DNA of 43,579 nucleotides from Granulosicoccus sp. (lineage in GTDB: Bacteria > Pseudomonadota > Gammaproteobacteria > Granulosicoccales > Granulosicoccaceae). Positions within the stretch are counted from its first letter, which is position 1; each line of letters starts with the position of its first letter. A model generated the notes under the pieces. That model saw nothing but the letters and a program-made list of their open reading frames with translations. It ran no database searches and was not told where the DNA came from. The stretch spans positions 1 through 43,579 of the forward strand of contig JALZVU010000274.1 of NCBI GenBank assembly GCA_023301795.1. Reading direction: 5' to 3'. This document shows positions 33,048 to 41,412 of this stretch, one piece after another. The position numbers were made by a program, and so were the translations under genes.

Positions 33048-33467
33048 ATGCTCGAATCCAGAACAGCCATGCAGATTCCGTTTCAGGATGTCGATATGTT
33101 CCGGATAGTCTGGCATGGAAACTACCCTCGATATCTGGAGGTCGCTCGGTGCCAGTTGCTTGACATAATTGGCTACAACTATAAGGCCATGGAGGCTTCA
33201 GGATTCTTTTTTCCTGTAGTGGATATGAAGCTGCGCTACGTACGCCCGATAGAATTCGAACAGCAGATTATTGTCGTTTCACGATTGAAGGAATGGCAAA
33301 ACTGGCTGAAGATACAGTACGACATTATTGATGCAAGTACCGGTGTGCGCCTGACCAAAGCGGTTACGCGTCAGGTGGCTGTCTCGCTCTCATCACGCAC
33401 AATGCTCGATGAGAGCCCACAAATTCTAATAGACAAAGTTGAAGATGCTCTGGCAGCTAATCGTTAA
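33048..33467 (+). CDS. Hotdog-fold acyl-ACP/CoA thioesterase (YbgC/4HBT-like, APE)
   Basis: The 139-residue hotdog protein has the 4-hydroxybenzoyl-CoA thioesterase signature: D16 in FQDVDMFRIVWHGNY, followed by the helix RYLEVARCQLLDIIGY. In APE clusters this enzyme may release or edit chains on the ACP, or release an aryl product. The next gene's ATG at 33445 lies inside its 3' end (23-base overlap). Confidence 0.85.
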   Translation: MLESRTAMQIPFQDVDMFRIVWHGNYPRYLEVARCQLLDIIGYNYKAMEASGFFFPVVDMKLRYVRPIEFEQQIIVVSRLKEWQNWLKIQYDIIDASTGVRLTKAVTRQVAVSLSSRTMLDESPQILIDKVEDALAANR

Positions 33468-34158
33468 GCCACGTCAAGGGATCGTCGCCATATTGATGTT
33501 GGCAAGTGTAGATATCATGGCCGCAGGGTTGGTATTGCCGCCCCTGAATGTGGACCCAGAAAATACTAACGACGAAGATTCCCGGCCATGCCAATACACC
33601 GGTGACTTTAAACAGGAACGTCACCTGCAGGAACTGGAAAATCCTCTGGTATCAACCGGTAGCTTCCTGTTTTCCTGCAACAGGGGCTTGTTATGGGAAG
33701 TACGCAAACCGATTGCCGACTCACGAGTGTATACATCGCAGAAACTGAACTTCCGTGTTCGTAGTAATGCCCGAGTCACCCAGCTTCACGGCATTGCAGA
33801 CTCACGAACAGCCACCTTGTTACTCAATTTTCTCAGCGGCGACACAACCGCTTTGGCTAAAGATTTTGATCTGATCAGTGACGCTGAGTCGCCCGGCAAG
33901 CTGATCTTACTGCCCAAGAATCGTTCGGTGAAAAAAAGACTGACACAACTGATTGTGCAACAAGAGCTTGATACCGTTCGTATCACCATACAAGCCCCTT
34001 CCATGGGCGACGTTGTTATATCAATTGACAATATTGCACCCTTCACAACCAGTGATCTCAGCACCTGTCGGCAATTCAGCCAGCAGCCTCAGCCCAACTG
34101 TTCGATACTGATACAACCGACCAATTACGTGGCAACACCACTAGATCGCGACCGGTGA
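33445..34158 (+). CDS. LolA-like periplasmic carrier protein (APE)
   Basis: The protein has 237 residues from the ATG at 33445 and a signal sequence (about 1-27, GIVAILMLASVDIMAAG). The mature part follows the LolA pattern: GDFKQERHLQELENPLVSTGSF, LLWEVRKPI, and later GKLILLPKN. LolA-type proteins ferry lipoproteins; here the cargo is likely the lipid-linked polyene moving across the periplasm with the MMPL exporter coded next. Two cysteines (CQYTG, SCNRG) may form a disulfide. The frame extends to a TTG at 33439; an ATG at 33496 would damage the signal peptide. It overlaps the MMPL gene by GTGA. Confidence 0.82.
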   Translation: MLWQLIVKPRQGIVAILMLASVDIMAAGLVLPPLNVDPENTNDEDSRPCQYTGDFKQERHLQELENPLVSTGSFLFSCNRGLLWEVRKPIADSRVYTSQKLNFRVRSNARVTQLHGIADSRTATLLLNFLSGDTTALAKDFDLISDAESPGKLILLPKNRSVKKRLTQLIVQQELDTVRITIQAPSMGDVVISIDNIAPFTTSDLSTCRQFSQQPQPNCSILIQPTNYVATPLDRDR

Positions 34159-36533
34159 AAAGCACGCTCTATACAGTACTGATATCACGGGCGTTGCTGT
34201 GTGTGATTATCGGATTTATCACACTCAACGCATTTCAGACATTCGCAGATAAAGGGTTTACCGTCGCAACCAGTCTATCCGAGCTGGTGCCTTCTTCATC
34301 GACTACACAAGCTCATCAGCAAGCCTTACGGGCAGCACAAGGCGCTGCCGAACAAGGCGTGGTTCTGGTACTCGAATCTGAAACACAAAGCTCTGTGCAG
34401 CAAGCGCTAGATCTGCTAGACGAAAAACTGGCAGGCGTTCCTGCGTTGTTACACAGACAGAATTCGACTGATGCTATTGATCAGATAGTCGGCAATCTAT
34501 CAGCGTTTCGATTTCACCTCTTAAGTGCTCAGGACAAAGCGTTATTGCACTCAGGTGATGTTGACTTGATGATTGAGCAGGCACTCGGGGATCTGTACTC
34601 CCCTAGCGGTGGGCTAAAACTCTTGCCTTTAAATCAGGACCCCTTTAATTTTTTCAGTCGCTTCATCGAAGCTGGGATTGCTACGGCAGGTATCGGTGCA
34701 GACGTATCCCAGGGATTGGACACTACAGATACAGATGACCTGAACGTGTCAATGTTTCAGGAGGTTGTTAACCTGCGATTACGCGAACCCTTGCAGGAAG
34801 GCGCAAACGTTCCATCTCTGATTGATTTCTTCAGCGACCTGGATGAATCGATAGCAACCCGTTATCCAGACGTCAGAATATTGCGTAGTGGCGTACTGTT
34901 CTTCTCGAATGAGGCTTCAAATTCTGCGAAAAAGGATATCAACCTGATATCTGCGGGATCAATTATCGGCATTTCAGTATTGATGCTGATGGTATTCAGA
35001 TCGATACGCCCATTGCTCACCGCAAGCGTGTCTATAGTGGTAGGTGTCGGGTTTGCATTTTCCGTTGTTCATGCGGTTTATGGCCATATTCACGTGTTTA
35101 CTCTATTGTTTGGCGCTAGCTTGATCGGCATCGTTATCGATTACTCCATTCACTATTATTATCATATTGCAACAGTGCGCTCCAGCTCTGGCATCGCTAA
35201 GGACACAGACCGGAAGCGCCTGCATCGGGCACTGCTTATCAGTCTGGTGACATCAATAGCAGGCTTCAGCGCTTTGCTATTTTCCAGCGTGCTTGTACTG
35301 AAAACCATCGCAGTTTTCTCAATATGCGGTATAGCAGTTGCGTGGTTGACCGTACTGGCACTATCGCCCAGCCAGACATCTGAGCTGAACAAGGTACGTC
35401 AGCATCTGGTCAATCCCGTAGCCTCCATCATAGGCAATGTCGGTAGCTATCTCATCAATCGCCTTAACGTACCTCTGACGTTATTGGGCCTTGGAGCCAT
35501 CGTGGGCTACGTTTTATTAATTGGACAAGGCCAAGACGACCCCCGCCGGTTTGTGAATCTCTCTACAGAGCTGCTACAACAAAGCGCACAAATCCAGAAC
35601 ATCACCAACGAGATTGAGCCGGGTAAGTTTTTCATTGTCGAGGCGAACAACGAGCAGGCCCTGTTTGATCGTCTGGCTCAGCTGTACAGACTCTCCGAGA
35701 ACCGAGCTCGACTGGTCAGTGTTTTTGACTGGTTGCCATCACCCTCTCAGCAACAACTCAACTATCAACTGCAAGCACCGCTCTACAAAGATGCAGGCGC
35801 TGCCAGTGACCTTTTTCAAGCCACCGGTGGACCACCAGAGTGGCTCACATCGTTACAGCAAGATTATCTTAATGCCGCAACACAACCACTAGGCTCTGTC
35901 GAGTTTTTCCAGCTGCTAGAGGCGCAAATGTCCCCCATGGTACTCACAGCTATCAGCCCAGATTCCTCGGCAGCCTCGTACGCAGCCTTTGTGCTTCTGG
36001 GCAGTGGTGCCGATCTTGGAGACATGGCCAGCATTGCTGTGGATATCGATGGCGTCAGTTTCATCGATTCCATAGCCGACAGCACCGAACAACTGCAATC
36101 ACAGCGACAATCATCAGTCTGGCTTCTGATCATTGCCTATGCAGCCATTGCCACCCTGATGTGGTTGTTGTACCGCGATCGACGCGCACTGGTGATGACC
36201 TCGGTACCCGCAGTGTCCACCTTACTCACACTCGGTGTGTTGGTCTTGATGGGTCAACCACTCACGCTGTTCCATACGATGTCCTTATTTCTGATTCTCG
36301 GACTGGGTATGGACTACGTGGTGTTTCTTGTAGAGATGACAGACGATAGCAGTACCACACAGCAAGCTATTGTCTTGTCTGGATTAACAAGCATGTTGTC
36401 CTTTGGCCTTTTGGCTCTGAGCAGCGTGCCGGTAGCGCAGGCATTCGGACTTACCATCCTCATCGGAAACGGCTTTAATCTGGTAGCCACGCTCGGCTTG
36501 TCCAGAACCACTCGTTGGCAAACCCCGGGTTAG
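34155..36533 (+). CDS. MMPL/RND-family exporter (APE)
   Basis: The 792-residue inner-membrane exporter has the duplicated plan of MMPL proteins. After a first helix comes a large periplasmic loop (about 30-245), then a bundle of five helices with IGISVLMLMVFRSIRPLL and the proton-relay region GIVIDYSIHYYYH (the Asp in VIDYS). A second periplasmic loop (about 440-650) and a second bundle (VFLVEMTDDS preceded by GLGMDYV) follow. It probably moves the finished polyene lipid out of the inner membrane, partnered by the LolA-like protein. The start is GTG in a 4-base overlap with the preceding stop. It converges with the second KS gene, 9 bases away. Confidence 0.88.
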   Translation: MKSTLYTVLISRALLCVIIGFITLNAFQTFADKGFTVATSLSELVPSSSTTQAHQQALRAAQGAAEQGVVLVLESETQSSVQQALDLLDEKLAGVPALLHRQNSTDAIDQIVGNLSAFRFHLLSAQDKALLHSGDVDLMIEQALGDLYSPSGGLKLLPLNQDPFNFFSRFIEAGIATAGIGADVSQGLDTTDTDDLNVSMFQEVVNLRLREPLQEGANVPSLIDFFSDLDESIATRYPDVRILRSGVLFFSNEASNSAKKDINLISAGSIIGISVLMLMVFRSIRPLLTASVSIVVGVGFAFSVVHAVYGHIHVFTLLFGASLIGIVIDYSIHYYYHIATVRSSSGIAKDTDRKRLHRALLISLVTSIAGFSALLFSSVLVLKTIAVFSICGIAVAWLTVLALSPSQTSELNKVRQHLVNPVASIIGNVGSYLINRLNVPLTLLGLGAIVGYVLLIGQGQDDPRRFVNLSTELLQQSAQIQNITNEIEPGKFFIVEANNEQALFDRLAQLYRLSENRARLVSVFDWLPSPSQQQLNYQLQAPLYKDAGAASDLFQATGGPPEWLTSLQQDYLNAATQPLGSVEFFQLLEAQMSPMVLTAISPDSSAASYAAFVLLGSGADLGDMASIAVDIDGVSFIDSIADSTEQLQSQRQSSVWLLIIAYAAIATLMWLLYRDRRALVMTSVPAVSTLLTLGVLVLMGQPLTLFHTMSLFLILGLGMDYVVFLVEMTDDSSTTQQAIVLSGLTSMLSFGLLALSSVPVAQAFGLTILIGNGFNLVATLGLSRTTRWQTPG

Positions 36534-36542
36534 GGGCGTTAG

Positions 36543-37769
36543 CTAAAAACGCCGGAACAGTAAAGATGAGTTAATACCGCCAAACGCAAAATTATTACTC
36601 ATCACAACATCAACGTCCAGATGACGCACGTCTGTGTGGATAAAATCCAGCTCCCCACAGGCTGGATCAACAGCGCGCAGATTCAACGTCGGCGCAAACC
36701 AGCCTTCGTTCATCATCATGATGGAGGTCCACGCTTCAAACGCACCACAAGCTCCTAAGGAATGACCCATATAGCTTTTTATCGAACTGACCGGCACATT
36801 GGATCCAAGGACCTGATGCGTCGCCTGGCCTTCTGCTACATCACCGTACTGAGTCGCGGTTGCATGGGCGCTGAGATAACCGATATCTTCTTTGGCAATG
36901 CCAGCGTCAGCAATCGCCAGATGCATCACCTCTTTCATGGTGTCTACTTGCGGGCGTACCAGATGGGCTCCATCTGAATTAGTCCCGAATCCGATCACCT
37001 CAGCCAGTATCGTGGCGTTACGGGCAAGCGCATGATCCAGGCTCTCGAGTATCAATGTGCATGCACCTTCACCCAGCACGAGCCCGTCACGATCTGTATC
37101 AAACGGGGCAGGCACGTTTTTAGGGTTGTCGTTATCAACACACGCTGCCAGCACCACATCGAAAACAGCAGCTTGCGTGGGGCACAGCTCTTCTGCACCA
37201 CCTGTCAGCATCACAGTTTGTGCGCCACTACGAATCGCCTCATAGGCATACCCGATACCCTGGCTACCCGCTGTACACGCGCTGCTGGTGGTATAGATAC
37301 GACCTGTAGTTCCGAAAAACACCTCCAGATTGACCGCTGCGGTGTGACTCATCATGCGTAAATAAGTCGTTGGATTTATGCGTTCCATGGACTGGTTTTC
37401 CAACAGACTGAAAAACTCCACGGCAGCTTCACTGCTACCGGTTGCCGAGCCATAAGCAATGCCGGTCCTGCCACTCTTGATAATCGGGTGTTCTACCAAA
37501 CCTGCAGCTTCAAGGGCCAGCTCTGTGGCACGCACGGCCATTTGCGCCACCCGCCCCATGCTGCGAGTCTGTTTTTTTCGATAGTGTGACGGCACCTCGA
37601 AGTCATCTACCGGGGAGGCAAGCCGCGTACGAAGATCCGGATACACATCCCACTCAGACATGTAGCGAACGCGATTTTCCAAACCAGTCAGGCTGTTTTT
37701 TACAGAAGACCAATCACTGCCCAGTGACGATATCGCCCCAGCACCTGTCACCACCACGCGTGTACTCAC
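36543..37769 (-). CDS. Beta-ketoacyl-ACP synthase, active (second APE KS)
   Basis: This 408-residue FabF-like condensing enzyme has a complete triad: C165 in TSSACTAGS, H302 in SAHATATQYGD and H336 in KSYMGHSLGACG. Together with the KS at 26214 and its CLF-like partner, the cluster codes two active KS enzymes and one inactive one, as in described APE systems (the ApeR type). It may make the first condensation or the fatty-acid-like part. The GTG start overlaps the dehydratase stop by GTGA. It is last in the five-gene minus operon from 40354. Confidence 0.88.
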   Translation of the reverse strand: MSTRVVVTGAGAISSLGSDWSSVKNSLTGLENRVRYMSEWDVYPDLRTRLASPVDDFEVPSHYRKKQTRSMGRVAQMAVRATELALEAAGLVEHPIIKSGRTGIAYGSATGSSEAAVEFFSLLENQSMERINPTTYLRMMSHTAAVNLEVFFGTTGRIYTTSSACTAGSQGIGYAYEAIRSGAQTVMLTGGAEELCPTQAAVFDVVLAACVDNDNPKNVPAPFDTDRDGLVLGEGACTLILESLDHALARNATILAEVIGFGTNSDGAHLVRPQVDTMKEVMHLAIADAGIAKEDIGYLSAHATATQYGDVAEGQATHQVLGSNVPVSSIKSYMGHSLGACGAFEAWTSIMMMNEGWFAPTLNLRAVDPACGELDFIHTDVRHLDVDVVMSNNFAFGGINSSLLFRRF

Positions 37770-38233
37770 AAGGTAGGCTCTGCGTTATTTGGAGGTGTGG
37801 CCGGTTGGCGGAATACAGACAGAATAGCCGTCGCTATGGGCGCATCATCAGAACCGTTGTGAAGATAAATTTGTGCATCGAAATTTGCCAATGTGTCTCC
37901 CACCAATGCACTTTGCTCGCACTGTATACGAAGCGTTGTACCAGCGCTAAACATGGGGAGCGTTGAACTGAACTGACGACTACCAAGCAGAAACCCTGTG
38001 TGATCATCCAGATCTCCAGCCTGCTGTTGAAACCCGCCAATCAATGCCGCAGTTTGCCCCATGTATTCCAAGCCTACCCATGCTGGCACACCCACACCTG
38101 GGATATAGAAAGTGGACTGCTCCGTGATACACACTAATGCAACGCCTGATGTTGCATTGACATGCACAGGCTCATCCAGTAGCAGCATGGGCGAGCGATG
38201 TGGCAAGAGGCTTAAGAGCTGAGGATGGGTCAC
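37766..38233 (-). CDS. Hotdog dehydratase, Glu-only half (ApeP-like)
   Basis: The 155-residue protein resembles FabZ at the N-terminus (LLPHRSPMLLLDE). In the active-site helix it reads FYIPGVGVPAWVGLEYMGQ: the catalytic Glu (E56) is kept, but the His of the FabZ GHFPG motif is Tyr. The gene at 39935 codes the opposite half. Its role is removal of water from the 3-hydroxyacyl-ACP to build the conjugated chain, most likely as a heterodimer. It overlaps the neighbouring genes by 4 bases on each side. Confidence 0.83.
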   Translation of the reverse strand: MTHPQLLSLLPHRSPMLLLDEPVHVNATSGVALVCITEQSTFYIPGVGVPAWVGLEYMGQTAALIGGFQQQAGDLDDHTGFLLGSRQFSSTLPMFSAGTTLRIQCEQSALVGDTLANFDAQIYLHNGSDDAPIATAILSVFRQPATPPNNAEPTL

Positions 38234-39204
38234 TGTTGGTCAGACGCTTTAGTAGGTGACTCTTCAGGCTGCGCCCAGAAGTCATAGAAATTGAACCACT
38301 GGTACGGCACAGCTTCGCACTGCTGTTGCAACTCGGTGGCAAAGCGCTGTGCGAACTGTTGTATTTGCTCGTTGCGATTTTTACGGGTCAGAATCAGACG
38401 ATCTGTAAAGGCTACAAGATCCACGGTTATTTTTTGCTTCTGCCGATAGGCAAACATCAACTTAACCGGGCAGCCCAATGTGTTGGCCAGTAGATAAGGC
38501 CCCATGGGCAAGGCCGTCACACGGTCCATGAAATTCACGTTTACCGTTCGCAGATGGCCGTCCACAGGAATACGGTCTCCCGCAATGAACAACCACTCAC
38601 CGTCATCGATTCTGGCTTTCAACGTCAGGATCATCGAGACGTCCATTTCATCCACCTGATAGATATTCAGACGAGAGGCAGGATTAAGAGACTCCATGCC
38701 TCGCGCAAAATTTGCCGAGTGACGGTCGTAGGTGAGGATATTGATAACCTTGTTGTTGTTATCACGCATAAACCCGCGGCAATATTCAAGATTACCCAGA
38801 TGCGTTCCAATAATCAGCTGTCCACGTTCATCGCTGAGGATATCGTCTATCGCGCCTCGATCAACAACATGGAATATGTCTTCACCTACTGAAGAACTCC
38901 AGGCCAATGCCTTATCCATAGTGGCTTCACCAAAAGCCCTGAAATGATTAAAGGTGCTTGCCAAACCCGGCGGTTGTGACCATTGATGGGGGAAAAAAGC
39001 AAAATGCGTGTTTAGATAGTCACGCGATGAACGTCGATACTCCGCGCGAGTTAGCACGAAATAGGCACTGACGAAACACAGTATGAACGTGAAGACTCGT
39101 CGGCCAAACATCTGATTCAGGCGATACAGAATTCGCATCCCAAACAACGTTCCGGACTCACGCATACGAGCCCAGTGTTCAGTATCGACCGCTACCTGAT
39201 TCAT
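38230..39204 (-). CDS. LpxL/HtrB-type acyltransferase (APE)
   Basis: The 324-residue lauroyl/myristoyl-acyltransferase-like protein has the HxxxxE motif HLGNLE (135-140), FIAGDRIPV, and one membrane helix near residues 38-52 (FTFILCFVSAYFVLTRA). In APE clusters this family is thought to attach the polyene chain to a sugar-lipid head group. It stands directly after the GT2 gene and overlaps it by 4 bases. The terminus is rich in Gln/Glu and lacks other domains. Confidence 0.83.
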   Translation of the reverse strand: MNQVAVDTEHWARMRESGTLFGMRILYRLNQMFGRRVFTFILCFVSAYFVLTRAEYRRSSRDYLNTHFAFFPHQWSQPPGLASTFNHFRAFGEATMDKALAWSSSVGEDIFHVVDRGAIDDILSDERGQLIIGTHLGNLEYCRGFMRDNNNKVINILTYDRHSANFARGMESLNPASRLNIYQVDEMDVSMILTLKARIDDGEWLFIAGDRIPVDGHLRTVNVNFMDRVTALPMGPYLLANTLGCPVKLMFAYRQKQKITVDLVAFTDRLILTRKNRNEQIQQFAQRFATELQQQCEAVPYQWFNFYDFWAQPEESPTKASDQQ

Positions 39205-39938
39205 CGTTGAAAACGCCTCAACAGCGAACCTGGCAACACAATCGCTGATTGCAAAACCAGGCTGGCGTGTAGCTTGATCAGGATAAGGTTATCGCGCCAG
39301 TAATGGAAATGCGAGGTGCCTCCATCAACATATTTCACCTTGGTGTCGATATATTTAATCGGTACATTGTCCCATACAGCTTTCACTAAAATCTCCGTAT
39401 CAAAATCCATCTTGACGCCAAGCTTAAATCGATCAGTAAGCTGCTCAACGGTATCCAGCGGATACACGCGATATCCGCACAACGCATCCTTGATCTGCAA
39501 CGAAGCCGTTTCAAGCATGACCCAGAAGGTGGTAATTCGGCGCCCGTATTTTCTCACCTTAGGCACCGAGTCATCAAAAATGGGGTAGCCAGAAATCAGC
39601 GCCGCAGGGTTCGCCTGACTGGCAGCGATAAATCGCTTCTCGTCGGCAGGTTCGTGTTGGCCATCAGCATCGATCAGAACGACGTGCGTAAAACCTTGTG
39701 ATCGCGCATGATCACAACCCGTCAGCACAGCAGCACCCTTGCCCTGATTTTCTTCGTACTGAACCAGGGTAATCAAATCATGATCAGCTATGGCAGTTTT
39801 CAGTTGCTCAAGATTCAAGGCATCACTGCCATCATCAATAATGAAACAAGGCAGACTGGAGCTTGCAAGCCGCGGCAACAAAAACCTGCAAAAGTCGTTG
39901 GCATGATTGTAGTGAGGAATTAACCAACAGTATTTCAT
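39201..39938 (-). CDS. Family 2 glycosyltransferase (APE)
   Basis: The 245-residue GT-A enzyme has CFIIDDGSD, the nucleotide-sugar/metal motif DADGQHEP and a conserved ALCGYRVYP. It resembles dolichyl-phosphate-mannose-type GT2 enzymes. It likely adds a sugar to the lipid or aryl head group on the cytoplasmic face. It overlaps both neighbours by 4 bases, so the product is made with the acyltransferase and dehydratase. Confidence 0.85.
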   Translation of the reverse strand: MKYCWLIPHYNHANDFCRFLLPRLASSSLPCFIIDDGSDALNLEQLKTAIADHDLITLVQYEENQGKGAAVLTGCDHARSQGFTHVVLIDADGQHEPADEKRFIAASQANPAALISGYPIFDDSVPKVRKYGRRITTFWVMLETASLQIKDALCGYRVYPLDTVEQLTDRFKLGVKMDFDTEILVKAVWDNVPIKYIDTKVKYVDGGTSHFHYWRDNLILIKLHASLVLQSAIVLPGSLLRRFQR

Positions 39939-40354
39939 GTGGCTGTGTGACCAAAGTGCACCGTGCCAGTGGAAAAAACGGTATCCCCCTCGTGGTAGCG
40001 ATAGTTGACACGGCTACGCTCAGAGCTGTAAGTGAGCTCGAGTGTGACGCTTTGTCCCGGTAACACCGGCGTTTTAAATTTGAGCCTGGTCAGTGTTGAA
40101 AACTCTGTAGCCAGATCGAACACCGTCGCTGCGAGCAAACAAGCCCAGTGCGTCTGCGCAACGCCTGGCAACACCGGCTGTCCTGGAAAGTGACCATCAA
40201 ACCAGCACAGATCAGGCAACATGTTCATCTGAACAGTTGCTGATTCGGCATCAAGTCTGGCAGAACAGATCTGCGGCCAGTGATTGGCCGGCACCGCTGC
40301 CAGACGGTCGCAGTTGCACAGGGTTTTCAGTTGATCAAGCGGGTCGCTATTCAT
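39935..40354 (-). CDS. Hotdog dehydratase, His-only half (ApeI-like)
   Basis: From the ATG at 40354 the protein has 139 residues. It contains the FabZ-type WFDGHFPGQPVLPGVAQTHW; H55 is the catalytic His. The Glu that FabZ has four residues after the PGV valine is His here (H69), so alone it lacks half of the active site. Its partner is probably the Glu-bearing protein at 37766-38233. In-frame starts at 40363 (ATG) and 40375 (TTG) overlap a TATAAT sequence and lack ribosome sites. It is the first gene of the minus APE operon. Confidence 0.83.
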   Translation of the reverse strand: MNSDPLDQLKTLCNCDRLAAVPANHWPQICSARLDAESATVQMNMLPDLCWFDGHFPGQPVLPGVAQTHWACLLAATVFDLATEFSTLTRLKFKTPVLPGQSVTLELTYSSERSRVNYRYHEGDTVFSTGTVHFGHTAT

Positions 40355-40361
40355 GGCAGGC

Positions 40362-40420
40362 ATTATACCGCGCAAGCTGATGAATACCTGCTATAGCAGC
40401 CTTGACGTGACAGAAGTCAC
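40362..40420 (-). promoter_or_regulatory. Promoter and candidate operators of the five-gene minus APE operon
   Basis: A minus-strand TATAAT lies at 40362-40367. A perfect palindrome CTGCTATAGCAG (40388-40399) covers the place of a -35. A second inverted repeat, GTGAC-AGAA-GTCAC (40407-40420), lies just upstream. This is the pattern of a regulated promoter. If the TATAAT is used, the mRNA would begin at or very near the ATG at 40354, that is, nearly leaderless. Confidence 0.5.
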
Positions 40421-40509
40421 AGCTAGTGAAGCTTTTGAGTTTTAAGGCTGCTCTGACAAGCAAAATATATCCGACTCACTAGACACAATAGACCACGGAT
40501 AGGCCTTGA
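40421..40509. other. Spacer between APE operon and sugar-acid cassette
   Basis: This 89-base AT-rich stretch shows no terminator with a T run and no coding features. Confidence 0.3.
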
Positions 40510-41361
40510 TCAGCGTACCAGGCGGTACTGCCTGGCCTTGTTTCTCAGAAATGGCAAACCCTTATCCATCACCTCCTGGTAGCTCTCTGCCACAGGTCTC
40601 CATACGGATAGACCATAAGCGATCTCCGGCGGCATGTTGATAAAGCTTTCCATGGCCAGACCACCCTTGAAATTGATAGCAGCGAGTGTGGCGAAAATTT
40701 CGTCCCAGTCACAACAACCCTCACCCGGTGTGCCGCGATCACTCTCCGACAGGTGGATGTATTTCAAATGCTCACGCGCATCGAGAATGCCGTTACCAGC
40801 CCCTTTCTCTTCAATATTCATGTGGTAGGTATCGAGGTGCACAAAGATATTGTCTGCACCCACCCGCTCAATCATCTGAACCGCCTGCCAGCCGGTATTT
40901 ATTAGATGGTTTTCATAGCGATTAACAGGCTCAATGCCAAAAAGCAGATTCTTCTGTTTGGCGTACGCAGCGGCGGCCTCCAGCACACGAGCAACGTTCT
41001 CAAGTTCCTTTTCAGTTGGCGGGTGTCCGCTGCGCTCTCCAATACCACCAAAAGTCACGCCTGATAATCCCTCAGAACCGATCTCACTGGTTTTATCCAG
41101 CGCTATTTTCAAATACTCGATGGCAGCGGTTGGGTGTTTGGATGCCCATGCCTGCTCGGGGAGCCCCAGTGAACACATGGCGCGCATCTGATACTTTTCC
41201 AATAACGCTCTGGTATGCGGGGCATCAATAGCCGATGGATTGAGCATCGGGATTTCAACAAAATCCATTTTATACTCTGCGGCACTTTTCACAGCCGTCT
41301 CGGCACCTTCACGATCCCAGTTCATCGTCCACATGCTGGTATGCACACCAAAACCTTCCAT
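40510..41361 (-). CDS. Sugar epimerase/isomerase-like TIM-barrel protein
   Basis: The 283-residue AP-endonuclease-2/xylose-isomerase-like TIM barrel resembles D-tagatose/D-psicose 3-epimerases and related enzymes. Likely metal ligands are the Glu in GIEPVNRYE, Asp and His in HLDTYHMN and YIHLSESD, and the Glu in AMESF. AAGGAG precedes the ATG at 41361 by about 7 bases. It follows the dehydrogenase gene by 51 bases in the same direction, suggesting that the pair catabolises a keto-sugar or sugar acid. The exact substrate cannot be read from the sequence. No transporter for it is in the window. Confidence 0.8.
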   Translation of the reverse strand: MEGFGVHTSMWTMNWDREGAETAVKSAAEYKMDFVEIPMLNPSAIDAPHTRALLEKYQMRAMCSLGLPEQAWASKHPTAAIEYLKIALDKTSEIGSEGLSGVTFGGIGERSGHPPTEKELENVARVLEAAAAYAKQKNLLFGIEPVNRYENHLINTGWQAVQMIERVGADNIFVHLDTYHMNIEEKGAGNGILDAREHLKYIHLSESDRGTPGEGCCDWDEIFATLAAINFKGGLAMESFINMPPEIAYGLSVWRPVAESYQEVMDKGLPFLRNKARQYRLVR

Positions 41362-41412
41362 CAACTTCTCCTTCTTTTTTGGCTACTTTTGAATGTCCAT
41401 AACTTTTATACC

